Shown piece by piece: positions 1 through 9,540 of a DNA stretch of 64,000 bases. Position 1 is the first letter of the stretch. The number at the start of each line of letters is the position of its first letter. The translations under genes and the position numbers were made by a program. Source of the stretch: Sandaracinus sp. (lineage in GTDB: Bacteria; Myxococcota_A; Polyangia; Polyangiales; Houyiibacteriaceae); NCBI GenBank assembly GCA_002699025.1, contig PABA01000182.1:1-64000 (forward strand). Direction: 5' to 3'. Under the pieces are notes generated by a model. The model did no database searches, was not told the origin of the DNA, and saw nothing but the letters and a program-made list of their open reading frames with translations.

Positions 1-345
1 CGCTCGCTGCCGCTCGCTGCGCTCGCTGCCGTCCGCTTTCCGCCTTCCGCCGTCCGCCTCGGTTCTTCGGCGGGAGCGGGGCGCGGCCGCTTCGCGGAGT
101 CGGGGGGCGACGCTCGCTGCCGCTCGCTGCCGCTCGCTGCCGCTCGCTGCCGTCCGCTTTCCGCCTTCCGCCGTCCGCCTCGGTTCTTCGGCGGCACGGG
201 GCGCGGCCGCTTCGCGGAGTCGGGGGGCCGCCAGCGCTCGCTCCCGCTCGCTGCCGCTCGCTGCGCTCGCTGCCGTCCGCTTTCCGCCTTCCGCCGTCCG
301 CCTCGGTTCTTCGACGGGACGGTGCGTGGCCGCTTCGCGGAGCCA
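1..345. repeat. Three tandem ~110-124 bp repeat units
   Basis: Three successive units begin near 1, 111 and 235. Each opens with two to four copies of the decamer CGCTCGCTGC, continues with a conserved core (CGTCCGCTTTCCGCC...CTCGGTTCTTCG) and ends with a GCGGCCGCTTCGCGGAG block. The third unit is the most diverged at its end. No gene with recognisable features covers the stretch. The first unit may be cut by the window edge. Confidence 0.85.
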
Positions 346-355
346 CGCTGCGGCT

Positions 356-570
356 GGGCGGGCGCTCGAGCTCGGGCGGGCGCTTCGGCTCGGGCTGGCG
401 CTCTTGCTCGGGCTGGCGCTGCGGCTCGGGCTGGCGCCGCCGCTCGAGCTCGGGCTGGCGCTTCGGCTCGGGCTGGCGCTGGCGTCTCGGCTCGGGCTGG
501 CGCTTCGGCTCGGGCGGGCGCTTCCGCGCGGCTGGGGCTGGCGCTTCGGCTCGAGCTCGGGCCTCGGCCC
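356..570. repeat. 18-bp minisatellite (GGCGCTTCGGCTCGGGCT type)
   Basis: About ten to eleven imperfect 18-bp copies follow the larger tandem repeats and stop shortly before the end of the minus-strand metallophosphoesterase. Because 18 is a multiple of 3, all frames stay open and give simple peptides such as an Arg/Leu-Gly-Leu-Ala repeat. These peptides have no domain, so I treat the region as non-coding downstream sequence. Confidence 0.8.
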
Positions 571-609
571 CCCTCCGCGCCCCGTGGGCGAGGTCCGGGC
601 AAGGGCCGT

Positions 610-1848
610 TCAGCGCCAGACTCGAAGCACGCTCTCCTCCGCCGGGACACCGAGGCGCACCGGGAAGCCGTAGTGTCCCGTGCCGCGGTGCACGTAGAGC
701 CGGTCCGGGCCGCGGGCGAAGAGGCCGTGGTCGGGCATCTTCACGGCCGCCCAGACGACGGTCCAGTCGAGCCCCAGACTGACGAGGCCCACCTGGCCGC
801 CGTGCGTGTGGCCGGCGAGCACGAGGTCCGCCTCCCCCTCCGGCACGTGCCGGAACGCGCCCGGGTCGTGGAGCAGCCAGAGCCGGAGGGCCCCCTCCTC
901 GCGCGGATGACGGCGGGCGAGGCGGGCGAGGCGCGCCTTCCGATCGCGGAAGTGGAAGTCGCTGCCGACGATCTGCACCGGGCCGACGGGCGTGTCGACG
1001 GTCTGCGCGTCGTCGACGAGGAGCGTCACGCCGCAGACGCCGAGGGCCGTCTTCACGACCTCGGGCGCCTCGTGGTCGTGGTTCCCCATGCAGGCGAAGC
1101 AGCGGCCGCGAAGCTGACGGAGGGGGGCGAGCGCGTCCTCGAGGTGCCGCGGCGTGGCCTGGGACTCCATGGTGAGGAAGTCGCCCGTGAGCAGCACCAG
1201 GTCCGGGTCCGCGGCGACGACGCGCTCGCAGAGGCGGCGCAGGCGGCGCGGGCTCATCCAGGGGCCGAGGTGGGGATCGGTGATCTGCGCGAGGCGGAGC
1301 GGGCGCGGGCCGGCGCCGGCGGGGGGCGCGGCGAGCGGGTGGCGCGCGAGGGGGCCGGCGTCGCGGCCGTCGAGGACGATGTCGCGGGTCTCGCGGCGCG
1401 GGCGGAGGGACTGGAGGGCGCCGAAGAGGGCCAGCGCGTAGGGCGCCCACCAGCCCGGGAGCGCGAGGCCGAAGACGCCGGGGAGCGCCCAGGGGAGCGC
1501 GAGGATCGTGCCGCCGACGAAGACGTGACCCGGGAGGCTGACGAGGAGCCGGTAGGGGAGCGAGCGCATCGCCGGCCAGACGAGCCGGAGGAAGTGGAGG
1601 AAGGTCGCGGCCTGCAGGTAGACGAAGAGCGGCGCGGCGGCGTCGGCGCGGACCTGCGGGTAGAGGGCCGCGGCGAGGGCCGTCTGGGTGCCGAGGAGGA
1701 TGGCGAGGAAGGTCGCGTAGAAGCGGTTGCGGAAGCGCGCCGCGAGCACGACGACGAGGGCCCAGGCGGCGACGCCACCCAGGACGAAGGACGCGGGCGC
1801 CGGCATCGCGGCGTTCAGCGCGCGCCAGCCGTCGAGGAGCGGGTGCAC
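610..1848 (-). CDS. Membrane-anchored metallophosphoesterase
   Basis: A 412-residue protein. The N-terminal half carries about five hydrophobic segments (roughly residues 20-38, 45-65, 75-95, 105-125 and 128-148). The C-terminal half has the calcineurin-like metallophosphoesterase motifs in order: DPH (D191, H193), TGD (D223), GNHD (255-258) and GHTHGG (346-351). These residues normally bind two metal ions. The architecture resembles the YkuE family of membrane-associated phosphoesterases; the substrate cannot be read from the sequence. The GTG start lies one base after the TGA of the upstream acyltransferase gene, so the two are translationally coupled. Repeats follow its 3' end. Confidence 0.88.
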   Translation of the reverse strand: MHPLLDGWRALNAAMPAPASFVLGGVAAWALVVVLAARFRNRFYATFLAILLGTQTALAAALYPQVRADAAAPLFVYLQAATFLHFLRLVWPAMRSLPYRLLVSLPGHVFVGGTILALPWALPGVFGLALPGWWAPYALALFGALQSLRPRRETRDIVLDGRDAGPLARHPLAAPPAGAGPRPLRLAQITDPHLGPWMSPRRLRRLCERVVAADPDLVLLTGDFLTMESQATPRHLEDALAPLRQLRGRCFACMGNHDHEAPEVVKTALGVCGVTLLVDDAQTVDTPVGPVQIVGSDFHFRDRKARLARLARRHPREEGALRLWLLHDPGAFRHVPEGEADLVLAGHTHGGQVGLVSLGLDWTVVWAAVKMPDHGLFARGPDRLYVHRGTGHYGFPVRLGVPAEESVLRVWR

Positions 1849-1849
1849 C

Positions 1850-3031
1850 TCAGCCGCCGCCGTCGGGGCCGCGCTTGAAGGGGCCGTGCTCGGCGAGCTC
1901 GTCCATCTGGCGCTGCGTCGAAAAGGCCTCGCGCGGGAGGAACTCGGCGACGGCCTGGCGGAGGCGCGGATCGCGGAGCCAGTGCACCGAGTGGATCTTC
2001 GCGGGCATCAGCCCGCGGCGGAGCTTGTGCGTGCCCTGCGCGCCGGCCTCGAAGCGGGTCATGCCCTGCGCGATCGCGCGCTCGATCAGCGCGTAGTAGC
2101 AGAGCTCGAAGTGGAGCATCTCGTGGTCTTCGAGGCAGCCCCAGTAGCGGCCGTAGAGGTGCGCGCCCTTCTCGAAGTTCAGCGTGCCAGCGACGGGCTC
2201 GTCCTCGCCTTCCGGGTAGGCGAGGGCCGCGACGGCGCGGTCCTTCAGGCGCTCGGGGCCGAGGTCGAAGAAGCGGTTGGTGAGGTAGGGGAAGGAGCCC
2301 TTGCGCGCGCAGGTGTCGCGGTAGAAGCGGCGGAGCGCCTCCCAGTCGGCGGCCGTGAGCTCGGCGCCGCTCTTCACGCGCACCTCGAGGCCCGCTTCGC
2401 CGACCTTGCGGCGCTCCTTGCGGAGCTTCTTGCGGTTCGAGGAGCGGAAGCGCGCGAGGTAGGCGTCGAAGTCCGCGTAGCCCTCGTTGTGCCAGTGGAA
2501 CTGCATGGTGAGGCGCGGGAGGAGGCCCCCCGGCACCTCGAGGGCCTCGCCGGCGCGGATCAGGGCGTCGCGCTCGGCCTCGGTCACGAAGAGGAAGTGG
2601 ATGGAGGAGGCGTCGGAGGCCTCGAGCACCTGGAAGGCGCCGGCGACGAGCGCGCGGACGACCTGGTCGTAGTCGGCGTCCGGGTGGGCGAGCAGGCGCT
2701 TGCCGGTGGCCGGCGTGACGGGCGCCATGGAGACGAGCTTCGGGTAGTACTCGACGCCGACGCGGTGGGCGGCGTCGGCCCAGCCCCAGTCGAAGATGTA
2801 CTCGCCGTAGCTGTGGTCCTTGAGGTAGAGAGGCAGGCCGCCGACGAGCTCGTCGTCGTCCGTGTAGACGGCGAGGTGGAGGGGGAGCCAGCCGGCCTTG
2901 CCGCCGACCGAGCCGCTCTCCTCGAGCGCGTGGAGGAAGGCGTGCTCGACGAAGGGATCGTCGTCGCCCGTGAGGGCGTCCCAGGCCTCCGGATCCACGT
3001 CGCCCAGGCCCTCGAGCACCTTCACGTACAC
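1850..3031 (-). CDS. GNAT-fold acyltransferase of the COG3146/DUF482 type
   Basis: A 393-residue protein matching the family often labelled peptidogalycan biosynthesis protein (COG3146), which has a FemAB/GNAT-like fold. Recognisable family features are an early segment around GDDDPFVEHAFL, a central SSNRKKLRKERR segment and a C-terminal HKLRRGLMP segment. The GTG start at 3031 is preceded by AGGTGA about six bases upstream. Acyl transfer is family knowledge; the real acceptor is unknown. It is the first gene of a two-gene unit with the metallophosphoesterase and is divergent from the SDR gene across 112 bp. Confidence 0.85.
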   Translation of the reverse strand: MYVKVLEGLGDVDPEAWDALTGDDDPFVEHAFLHALEESGSVGGKAGWLPLHLAVYTDDDELVGGLPLYLKDHSYGEYIFDWGWADAAHRVGVEYYPKLVSMAPVTPATGKRLLAHPDADYDQVVRALVAGAFQVLEASDASSIHFLFVTEAERDALIRAGEALEVPGGLLPRLTMQFHWHNEGYADFDAYLARFRSSNRKKLRKERRKVGEAGLEVRVKSGAELTAADWEALRRFYRDTCARKGSFPYLTNRFFDLGPERLKDRAVAALAYPEGEDEPVAGTLNFEKGAHLYGRYWGCLEDHEMLHFELCYYALIERAIAQGMTRFEAGAQGTHKLRRGLMPAKIHSVHWLRDPRLRQAVAEFLPREAFSTQRQMDELAEHGPFKRGPDGGG

Positions 3032-3143
3032 GGCATCACCTGCCTACGGAGGTAGGGCGGGTGCGCGCCCATCGCAAGCGGGGCCCGGTGGAGTCGCCGG
3101 GCGGAGTCGCCGGGCGCCGGGGGAGCCGGCATACTGCCGCGCC

Positions 3144-3947
3144 ATGGACTTCCGCGGACGCTCCGTCGTGCTCACCGGCGCCTCGAAGGGGATCGGCGCT
3201 CGCCTCGCCGAGCGGCTGGCCGAGCGGGGCGCGCGGCTGACGCTGGCGGCCCGGAGCGCGGGCGCGCTCGAGGAGGTGGCCGGGCGGTGCCGGCAGCTCG
3301 GGGGCGAGGCGATCGTGGCGCCGACGGATGTCGCCGATGCGGAGGCGTGCGGAGCGTTGGTGGCGCGCGCGGTGGAGGCCTGGGGCGCGATCGACGCGGT
3401 CGTGCACAACGCGGGCATCTCGATGTGGGCGCGCTTCGACGAGGTCGAGGACTTGGGCGTCTTCGAGCGGATCATGCGGGTGAACTACCTCGGCCCGGTG
3501 TACCTGACGCACCACGCGCTGCCGCACTTGAAGCGCTCGCGCGGGCTCCTGGTGGCGATCAGCTCGCTGACGGGGAAGACGGGGGTGCCGACGCGCTCGG
3601 GCTACGCGGCGAGCAAGCACGCGCTCCAGGGCTTCTGCGACAGCCTGCGCATCGAGCTGCGGCACACGGGGGTGGACGTGTGCGTGATCAGCCCGGGGTT
3701 CGTGGACACGGACATCCGCGCGACGGCGCTCGGGGGGGATGGGGCGTCGCTCGGGGCGAGCCCGCGGGACGAGCGCGAGAACATGAGCGTCGACGAGTGC
3801 GTGGAGATCGTCGTCGAGGCGATGGAGGCGCGGCGGCGCGAGGTGGTGATGACGGGCCTCGCGAAGGCGGGCATGGCGCTGAAGCTGATCTCGCCGCGGG
3901 CGGTCGACTGGATCACCGCGCGGAAGATCGGCGACCCCGGGAAGTAG
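3144..3947 (+). CDS. Short-chain dehydrogenase/reductase (SDR)
   Basis: A 267-residue classical SDR. The nucleotide-binding TGASKGIG motif is at residues 11-18, the structural NAG at 89-91, a catalytic Ser near 140-141 and the YxxxK catalytic pair at Y154/K158. The PGFVDTD segment after the active site is typical of the family. The ATG at 3144 was chosen because it sits directly before the first beta strand; an in-frame upstream extension is low-complexity. No strong Shine-Dalgarno is visible. The substrate is unknown; the C-terminal tail suggests the large fatty-acyl/steroid-like SDR group, but only weakly. Confidence 0.88.
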   Translation: MDFRGRSVVLTGASKGIGARLAERLAERGARLTLAARSAGALEEVAGRCRQLGGEAIVAPTDVADAEACGALVARAVEAWGAIDAVVHNAGISMWARFDEVEDLGVFERIMRVNYLGPVYLTHHALPHLKRSRGLLVAISSLTGKTGVPTRSGYAASKHALQGFCDSLRIELRHTGVDVCVISPGFVDTDIRATALGGDGASLGASPRDERENMSVDECVEIVVEAMEARRREVVMTGLAKAGMALKLISPRAVDWITARKIGDPGK

Positions 3948-3954
3948 GGGCGCG

Positions 3955-4073
3955 GACGCAGGCGTCGACGTCGCGTGGTCGACGCTTTTCGGTCGACCTC
4001 GCTCAGCCGAGCGCCGCGTAGCCGACGCCCTTCGGTCGACGCTGCGTGATCGACGCTGCGTGATCGACGCCGC

Positions 4074-4076
<3 letters not shown>
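3955..4076. repeat. GTCGAC-rich short tandem repeats
   Basis: Imperfect units around GTCGACGCTGCGTGATC (15-21 bp) fill the gap between the SDR and the kinase. A 13-14 bp copy of the kinase gene's last bases plus stop (GCTCAGCCGAGCG) recurs near 4000, showing that the array has copied gene-end sequence. Confidence 0.65.
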
Positions 4077-5009
<933 letters not shown>

Positions 5010-5366
5010 GGTGCCTCGCGGGGCCCCCGAGGTGGGGGAACGGGTAGGTGTACGGGAGCTGCGCGATTGAGATTCCCCGTGGGGCCGGGCCAATCACGTC
5101 TCACGTGAGCGATCGCACGATTTCGAGGCGAACGTCGGGGGAAGCCCCGACGCGAGGATGGCCCGCCCCCGGGCCCGGGTCGAGCCGCCCCACGCCCCGC
5201 ATCTCGTCGCCCTTCATCGAACGATCGACCCCGAATTCGTTCGAGACATCGGAACGACGAGCATCGCACGCGATACACCCACCCTGCCCTCGCGCCCCCT
5301 CTCCCGAAGCAGAACCGAACGATATCCAGCCCTTACCCCCGCTGCTTTCGAGCTCGATCGAAAGAA
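5010..5366. other. Gap upstream of the kinase, no gene seen
   Basis: This stretch should hold the kinase promoter. It contains less GC than its neighbours around 5220-5350. I see no convincing promoter boxes, RNA structure or coding frame with recognisable features. It runs into the 23-bp minisatellite at 5367. Confidence 0.5.
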
Positions 5367-5587
5367 CGTCCGCAGGACACCTGACGGCGTCCGCAGGACT
5401 CCTGGGTAGGCGTCCGCAGGACTCCCAGGTAGGCGTCCGCAGGACTCCCCGGCAGGCGTCCACAGGACTCCCCGGCAGGCGTCCGCAGGACTCCCGGGTA
5501 GGCGTCCGCAGGACTCCCCGGCAGGCGTCCGCAGGACTCCCCGGCAGCGTCCGCAGGACTCCCCGGCAGCCGTCCGCAGCCGAGCGG
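5367..5587. repeat. 23-bp minisatellite, ten copies
   Basis: Ten near-identical head-to-tail units begin with CGTCCGCAGGACTCC and end with variants of CCGGCAGG or GGGTAGG. Unit starts are near 5367, 5388, 5411, 5434, 5457, 5480, 5503, 5526, 5548 and 5571; the first, eighth and last are shorter. There are no spacers, so it is not a CRISPR. It lies between the stop of the M23 peptidase gene and the kinase promoter region. Confidence 0.92.
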
Positions 5588-5629
5588 CACGGGTGGTGGC
5601 TCGGGCGCGCGGGCCTGGCGCGGCTGGGC

Positions 5630-6955
5630 CTAGGCGAGGGGACGGCGGCGGCGGAGGGCCCAGAGGCCGAGCAGCAGCCAGGGGAACGCGACCTCGCCGC
5701 GCCCGGCCGTCCGGCAGCTGCAGCCCGCCCCGACGGCCTTGCGGAGCTCGCGCGGCTGGAAGGTCCCCGCGTCGAGGCCCGGCGCCCCGGCGTCCGGTCC
5801 ACCGACGCCCGCGTCCACGCCCGGCCCCCCATCCACGCCCGGCCCCGCGTCGGTCCCCGGGCAGACCGGATCGACCCCGTCGCAGTCCGAGTCCACCCCG
5901 TCCCCGCAGGCGTCCGCCGCCCCCGGGTAGATGGTCGGGTCGTCGTCGCGGCAGTCCACGCTCGTGTTCGCTCCGTCCATGTCCGCGTCGACCGGCGCGC
6001 TCCGGCAGACGTCGTCGCCCGCCTGCACCATGCAGCCCGCGTCACAGTCCTCGCGCGTGACCTCACCGTCGACGCAGCGCGCCCGGCCGGTCCCGTCGCA
6101 GCTCCACTCGGCGCCGAGCCCATCGGGGCAGGCCGGCGGGTCCGCGCAGACGTCGTCCGTGCCCGTCGGCATGGCGACGCAGCCGTAGGGGCAGGCCTCC
6201 CGCATCACCTCGCCGTCGATGCAGCGCACCCGCTCGGTGCCCGCCATCTCGCAGGTCCAGATCGGATACGTGCCCTCCGGGCAGGTCGGCGTGGTCGGCC
6301 CGCAGGTGGTCCCGGGGAGCCCGCGGTAGCTCCCCTGCTCGTTCCAGAGCGTGGACGCGATGTCCGAGCAGTCCCCCTCGAAGGGGTCGAACGCCGTCGT
6401 GTACCCCCCGCCGAGCGGCCGCGTCTCGAAGTGCAGGTGCGCGCCCGTGCTGCAGCCCGAGCTCGCCACCTGCCCGACCACGTCCCCGCAGCGCACCGTG
6501 TCGCCCACGCCGAAGCGGATCGAGCCGTTCCGCATGTGCGCGTAGGTGACCTTGTAGGAGCCGTGGTTGATGACGAGGTGGTTGCCGTAGCCGAAGCCGA
6601 AGTCCGTGCCACAGCCCGAGCCGCCGCAGGCCGTGCACATGTCGAAGTGCCCGTCCTCGGCCCGCTCGACGACCCCGTCCGCGGCGGCGACCACGTCGTG
6701 GCCCGCGGCGATGGCGCCGTTGCCCCCCGAGAGGCTGAAGTCGGAGCCGCGGTGCCCGTCGTAGGAGCTGCTCCCGCAGTTCCAGTCGAGGTCCCCCGCG
6801 TCGCCGCCGTTGTTGTCGAAGTAGTACCAGTTGCCGATGGGCACGTCGCTGGCGAGCGGGCGGCTCAGCTGCGCGGCAGCGGGCGCGGGCCCGGCGAGCG
6901 CGTGCAGGGCGAGCGCGGCGAGGGGAGCGGCGATGGCGAGAGGCAGGCGGCTCAT
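5630..6955 (-). CDS. Secreted M23 metallopeptidase with MopE motif and MYXO-CTERM tail
   Basis: A 441-residue protein. Residues 1-28 form a signal peptide ending APAAAQ. The M23 (lysostaphin/LytM-type) domain has HRGSD (H68, D72), H140 in TYAHMRNG and HLHFE (H173, H175), the expected zinc ligands and catalytic His. Cys-rich modules follow (each with a C..G...W.C pattern around residues 210-325). Near residues 335-375 is a MopE-like metal-binding motif (DMDG...DCRDDD...PGA...CGDGVDSDCDG). A Gly/Asp/Ala linker leads to a GCSC motif, a hydrophobic stretch and RRRR: a MYXO-CTERM sorting signal. Likely a surface-anchored peptidoglycan-type endopeptidase. Its start overlaps the upstream lipoprotein stop (ATGA), so the two form an operon. 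Confidence 0.93.
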   Translation of the reverse strand: MSRLPLAIAAPLAALALHALAGPAPAAAQLSRPLASDVPIGNWYYFDNNGGDAGDLDWNCGSSSYDGHRGSDFSLSGGNGAIAAGHDVVAAADGVVERAEDGHFDMCTACGGSGCGTDFGFGYGNHLVINHGSYKVTYAHMRNGSIRFGVGDTVRCGDVVGQVASSGCSTGAHLHFETRPLGGGYTTAFDPFEGDCSDIASTLWNEQGSYRGLPGTTCGPTTPTCPEGTYPIWTCEMAGTERVRCIDGEVMREACPYGCVAMPTGTDDVCADPPACPDGLGAEWSCDGTGRARCVDGEVTREDCDAGCMVQAGDDVCRSAPVDADMDGANTSVDCRDDDPTIYPGAADACGDGVDSDCDGVDPVCPGTDAGPGVDGGPGVDAGVGGPDAGAPGLDAGTFQPRELRKAVGAGCSCRTAGRGEVAFPWLLLGLWALRRRRPLA

Positions 6956-7743
6956 GGCGCGCCCCTCCAGCGGCGGCGCACGGGCCGCGCGTCGGCGCCG
7001 TCCCAGACGACCTCGTCGCCCTCGAAGCGGAGCGCCGAGGCGCTGCCGGGCGGGCGCACGTAGCGGTCGCCCCAGTCCTCCCCGACGCGCAGATCGCAGT
7101 TGCTCAGGCAGCGCGCCTCGCCGCCCTCCGCGTCGATCCGCCAGAGCCCCGCGACTCCGCTCGGCTGCGCGCCGACCCCGAGCACGCTCCGCCCGTCCGG
7201 CGCCCAGCGGAGCGCCCCGAGGCTCTGCAGCCCCGTCGGGAATCGCGCGATCTCACCGCCGCGCGGCGCCTCCCCGGCCGCGAGCGCGCCAGCCACCGCC
7301 GCGAGCCCATCGAGCTCGGCGACCCAGAGCTCGGCCTCGAGCCGCGGTCCCTCCTCCCGCGCCACGACCCAGGCGGCCCGCGCGCCGTCGGGCGAGCGCC
7401 GCGGCGCCGCGAAGACGCCCCGGGCGAGCACGACCTCGTCGAGCCGCAGCACGCGCTCCCCGTCCACCCAGGCGATGGCGTCGCCGAAGGCCACCGCGTC
7501 CACGACCGGCGGCAGCTCCACCGGCGTCCGCGTTCCGTCGCCATGCTCCCAGGCGAGCGCATGGAGCGGCGCGCCGTCTCCGCCCGGCGGCGGCGCCCAG
7601 ACCTGCTCGGCCTTCACCAGCCGTCGCCCGGAGGACCGCGCCCCCTCGAGCGCCTGGGCCTCCGCGCCGACCTCCCCACCGGAGCGCCCCGGCGTGCAGC
7701 CCACGAGGCCGACCAGGAGCGCGGAGACGAAGAGGGAACGCAT
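6952..7743 (-). CDS. Lipoprotein with beta-propeller-like repeats
   Basis: A 263-residue protein with a short lipoprotein signal (MRSLFVSALLVGLVGC, lipidated Cys at 16). Segments such as RRSPDGARAAWVV and LRWAPDGRSVLGVG resemble TolB/WD40-like propeller blades that recur in periplasmic proteins. There are too few blades to be a complete propeller alone. It is the first gene of an ATGA-coupled pair with the M23 peptidase, which suggests a shared envelope role. No enzyme motif is visible, and I do not recognise a named family. Confidence 0.75.
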   Translation of the reverse strand: MRSLFVSALLVGLVGCTPGRSGGEVGAEAQALEGARSSGRRLVKAEQVWAPPPGGDGAPLHALAWEHGDGTRTPVELPPVVDAVAFGDAIAWVDGERVLRLDEVVLARGVFAAPRRSPDGARAAWVVAREEGPRLEAELWVAELDGLAAVAGALAAGEAPRGGEIARFPTGLQSLGALRWAPDGRSVLGVGAQPSGVAGLWRIDAEGGEARCLSNCDLRVGEDWGDRYVRPPGSASALRFEGDEVVWDGADARPVRRRWRGAP

Positions 7744-7852
7744 CAGGTCCCGAGCATAGCGCGGTGAACCGCTCTCGCGCAGCGCCGTCAGCGCAGTTCA
7801 GCCCGCCGCCGCTTTCTGGCCCGGTCCCGGCCGCGCGAGCGACCCTCGCGCC

Positions 7853-8023
7853 ATGCCGCAGCCCCCGAAGAAGCGCGTCCTCCGCTCCAGCGCCGGCTCC
7901 ACCTGGCGCATGGCCAGCTACGAGCCCGTCCCGCCCCCTCCCCCCGAGCTCCCCGAGCCGCGCCCCCCGCGCCGCCGCGAGCGCCTCGACCGCCGGCTCC
8001 TCGCCGCCCTCCGCCGCATCTGA
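7853..8023 (+). CDS. Possible small Pro/Arg-rich protein
   Basis: An open frame of 56 codons between the divergent lipoprotein and xdhC. The product has a basic N-terminus (MPQPPKKRVLR), a proline-rich middle and an Arg-rich amphipathic end (RRRERLDRRLLAALRRI). No clear Shine-Dalgarno precedes the ATG. The composition could be real, but such frames also arise by chance in DNA this GC-rich. No function is proposed. Confidence 0.3.
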   Translation: MPQPPKKRVLRSSAGSTWRMASYEPVPPPPPELPEPRPPRRRERLDRRLLAALRRI

Positions 8024-8080
8024 GCCCGCAACCCAGCACGACCCCCGGCGACGCCCTCCCGCGCATGCCATGATCGCCTC

Positions 8081-8932
8081 GTGCGCGAGGTGACCGAGGC
8101 CCTGCTCGAGGTGCTCCGAGGGGGCGGCCGCGGCGCGCTCGCGACCGTCGTCCGCACGGCCGGCTCGGCCCCCCAGGTCCCCGGCGCCCGCCTGCTCCTC
8201 CGCCCGGACGGCCAGCTCGTCGGGACCGTGGGCGGCGGCGCCATCGAGCAGGTCGTCGTCGAGGAGCTCCGCGCCTGCCACGCCGACGGCCGGCCGCGGG
8301 TCGTCCGCCGCGATCTGGGGCGCGACCTCGGCATGTGCTGCGGCGGCCGCATGGAGGTGTTCGTGGAGCCCATCGAGAGCGCGCCCCGGCTGATCGTCTT
8401 CGGCGCCGGCCACGTCGCCAAACCCACGGCGGCGCTCGCCCGCACGGTCGGCTTCGAGGTGGTCGTCGTCGACGACCGGGAGGAGCTCAACACGGAGGCG
8501 CGCTTCCCCGGCTGCACCCGGCTCCCCTTCGAGCCCGAGGAGGCCGTGGAGGATCTCGCGCCGCGCGCGAGCGACTGGCTGCTCATCGTCACGCACGACC
8601 ACCACCTCGACGAGCGCGCCCTCGACGTCTACGCGCGCCGCCCGCACCGCTACATCGGCATGATCGGGAGCCGCCGGAAGGTCTTCCGCGTGCTCCAACG
8701 CATCCACGCCCGCGCCGCGCTGCCGCCCCTCGAGAGGGTCTACGCGCCCGTCGGCCTCGACGTCGGCGCCGTGACGCCGGAGGAGATCGCCGTGAGCATC
8801 GTCGGCGAGCTGGTCGCGCTCCGGCACGCGCAGCCGGCGGCGCACATGCGCGCCGTGGAGGACCCGCGCCTCCGCAAGGTGCTCGAGGGGCAGCTCACCC
8901 CCGAGGCCGCCGCGAAGCTCCCGGCCGAGTAG
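8081..8932 (+). CDS. xdhC: XdhC-family molybdenum cofactor insertion/maturation protein
   Basis: A 283-residue protein starting at GTG. Residues 1-100 form the N-terminal XdhC domain, with GTVGGGAIEQ (48-57) and MCCGGRMEVF (85-94). A Rossmann-type half follows with VFGAGHVAKP (106-115) and IGMIGSRRK. In known systems XdhC binds the molybdenum cofactor, supports its sulfuration and delivers it to xanthine dehydrogenase-type enzymes. No molybdopterin hydroxylase subunits lie in this window, so the client enzyme is encoded elsewhere. The end is only 11 bp from the convergent YdcZ gene. Confidence 0.92.
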   Translation: MREVTEALLEVLRGGGRGALATVVRTAGSAPQVPGARLLLRPDGQLVGTVGGGAIEQVVVEELRACHADGRPRVVRRDLGRDLGMCCGGRMEVFVEPIESAPRLIVFGAGHVAKPTAALARTVGFEVVVVDDREELNTEARFPGCTRLPFEPEEAVEDLAPRASDWLLIVTHDHHLDERALDVYARRPHRYIGMIGSRRKVFRVLQRIHARAALPPLERVYAPVGLDVGAVTPEEIAVSIVGELVALRHAQPAAHMRAVEDPRLRKVLEGQLTPEAAAKLPAE

Positions 8933-8943
8933 CGCGCCGGCGC

Positions 8944-9390
8944 TCAGGCGCGCTTGCCGAAGACCGCGAGGGCGACGCCGGCCAGGCAGAGCAGCGCGCC
9001 GCCGACGCGCGCCGGGCTGAGGGCGATGCGCTCGACGACCGCGTCCCAGATCAGGCTCGCCGCCATCTGCGCCGCGACCACGCCGACGAAGACCTCGAGG
9101 GCGCCGATGCGCGCGACGGCCCAGGGGAGCCCGGTGATCAGCAGGAATCCGAAGACCCCCGGGAGCAGCCACCAGATCTTGAGCTGCGAGGGCGAGGCGC
9201 CGGGAGCGACGGCGTCCAGCCAGCCCCGCTGGGCCGCGAAGAAGAAGCCGCCCGCGAGGAGCGCCACCATCACGCCGTTCAGGAAGATCGTCGGCGCGAG
9301 CCCCCACGTCGCGGCGATGCGCCGGTTGAGGCCGGCCTGGAAGACGGCGATGGCGCCCAGGGAGAAGGCGACGGCGAGCGCGGCGGGCAT
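8944..9390 (-). CDS. YdcZ/DUF606-type small DMT-superfamily membrane protein
   Basis: A 148-residue, highly hydrophobic protein with about five membrane segments. Family-typical features are the N-terminal FQAGLNRRIA loop, the PGVFGF and GLPWAVARIGALEV segments and the C-terminal GGALLCLAGVALAV helix. The ATG at 9390 was chosen because it begins the first helix; a 27-residue longer frame is polar and unlike the family. Family members are thought to be small-molecule exporters, but the substrate is not known. It converges with xdhC. Confidence 0.85.
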   Translation of the reverse strand: MPAALAVAFSLGAIAVFQAGLNRRIAATWGLAPTIFLNGVMVALLAGGFFFAAQRGWLDAVAPGASPSQLKIWWLLPGVFGFLLITGLPWAVARIGALEVFVGVVAAQMAASLIWDAVVERIALSPARVGGALLCLAGVALAVFGKRA

Positions 9391-9540
9391 GGGGGCCAGA
9401 CGCGTTACCCGCTCCGGCGCGGCGGGTCCAGCCACGATGGACATCCCCCGGACACGAGGCCGAAACACCACGCGCTCGCGGCTCGGCTCGGTCCCCCTTC
9501 GCCCCGACCCGCGTGAAGAGGTGAAGGGGTGCAGCGGCGC

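Noticed and set aside
322-1878. Ala/Arg-rich frame over the left repeats
   Set aside because: It is open because the repeat unit is a multiple of three and continues antisense to the phosphoesterase; peptide is simple sequence.
5367-5587. CRISPR-like array
   Set aside because: Repeats of 23 bp follow one another directly, without spacers, and there are no cas genes in the window.
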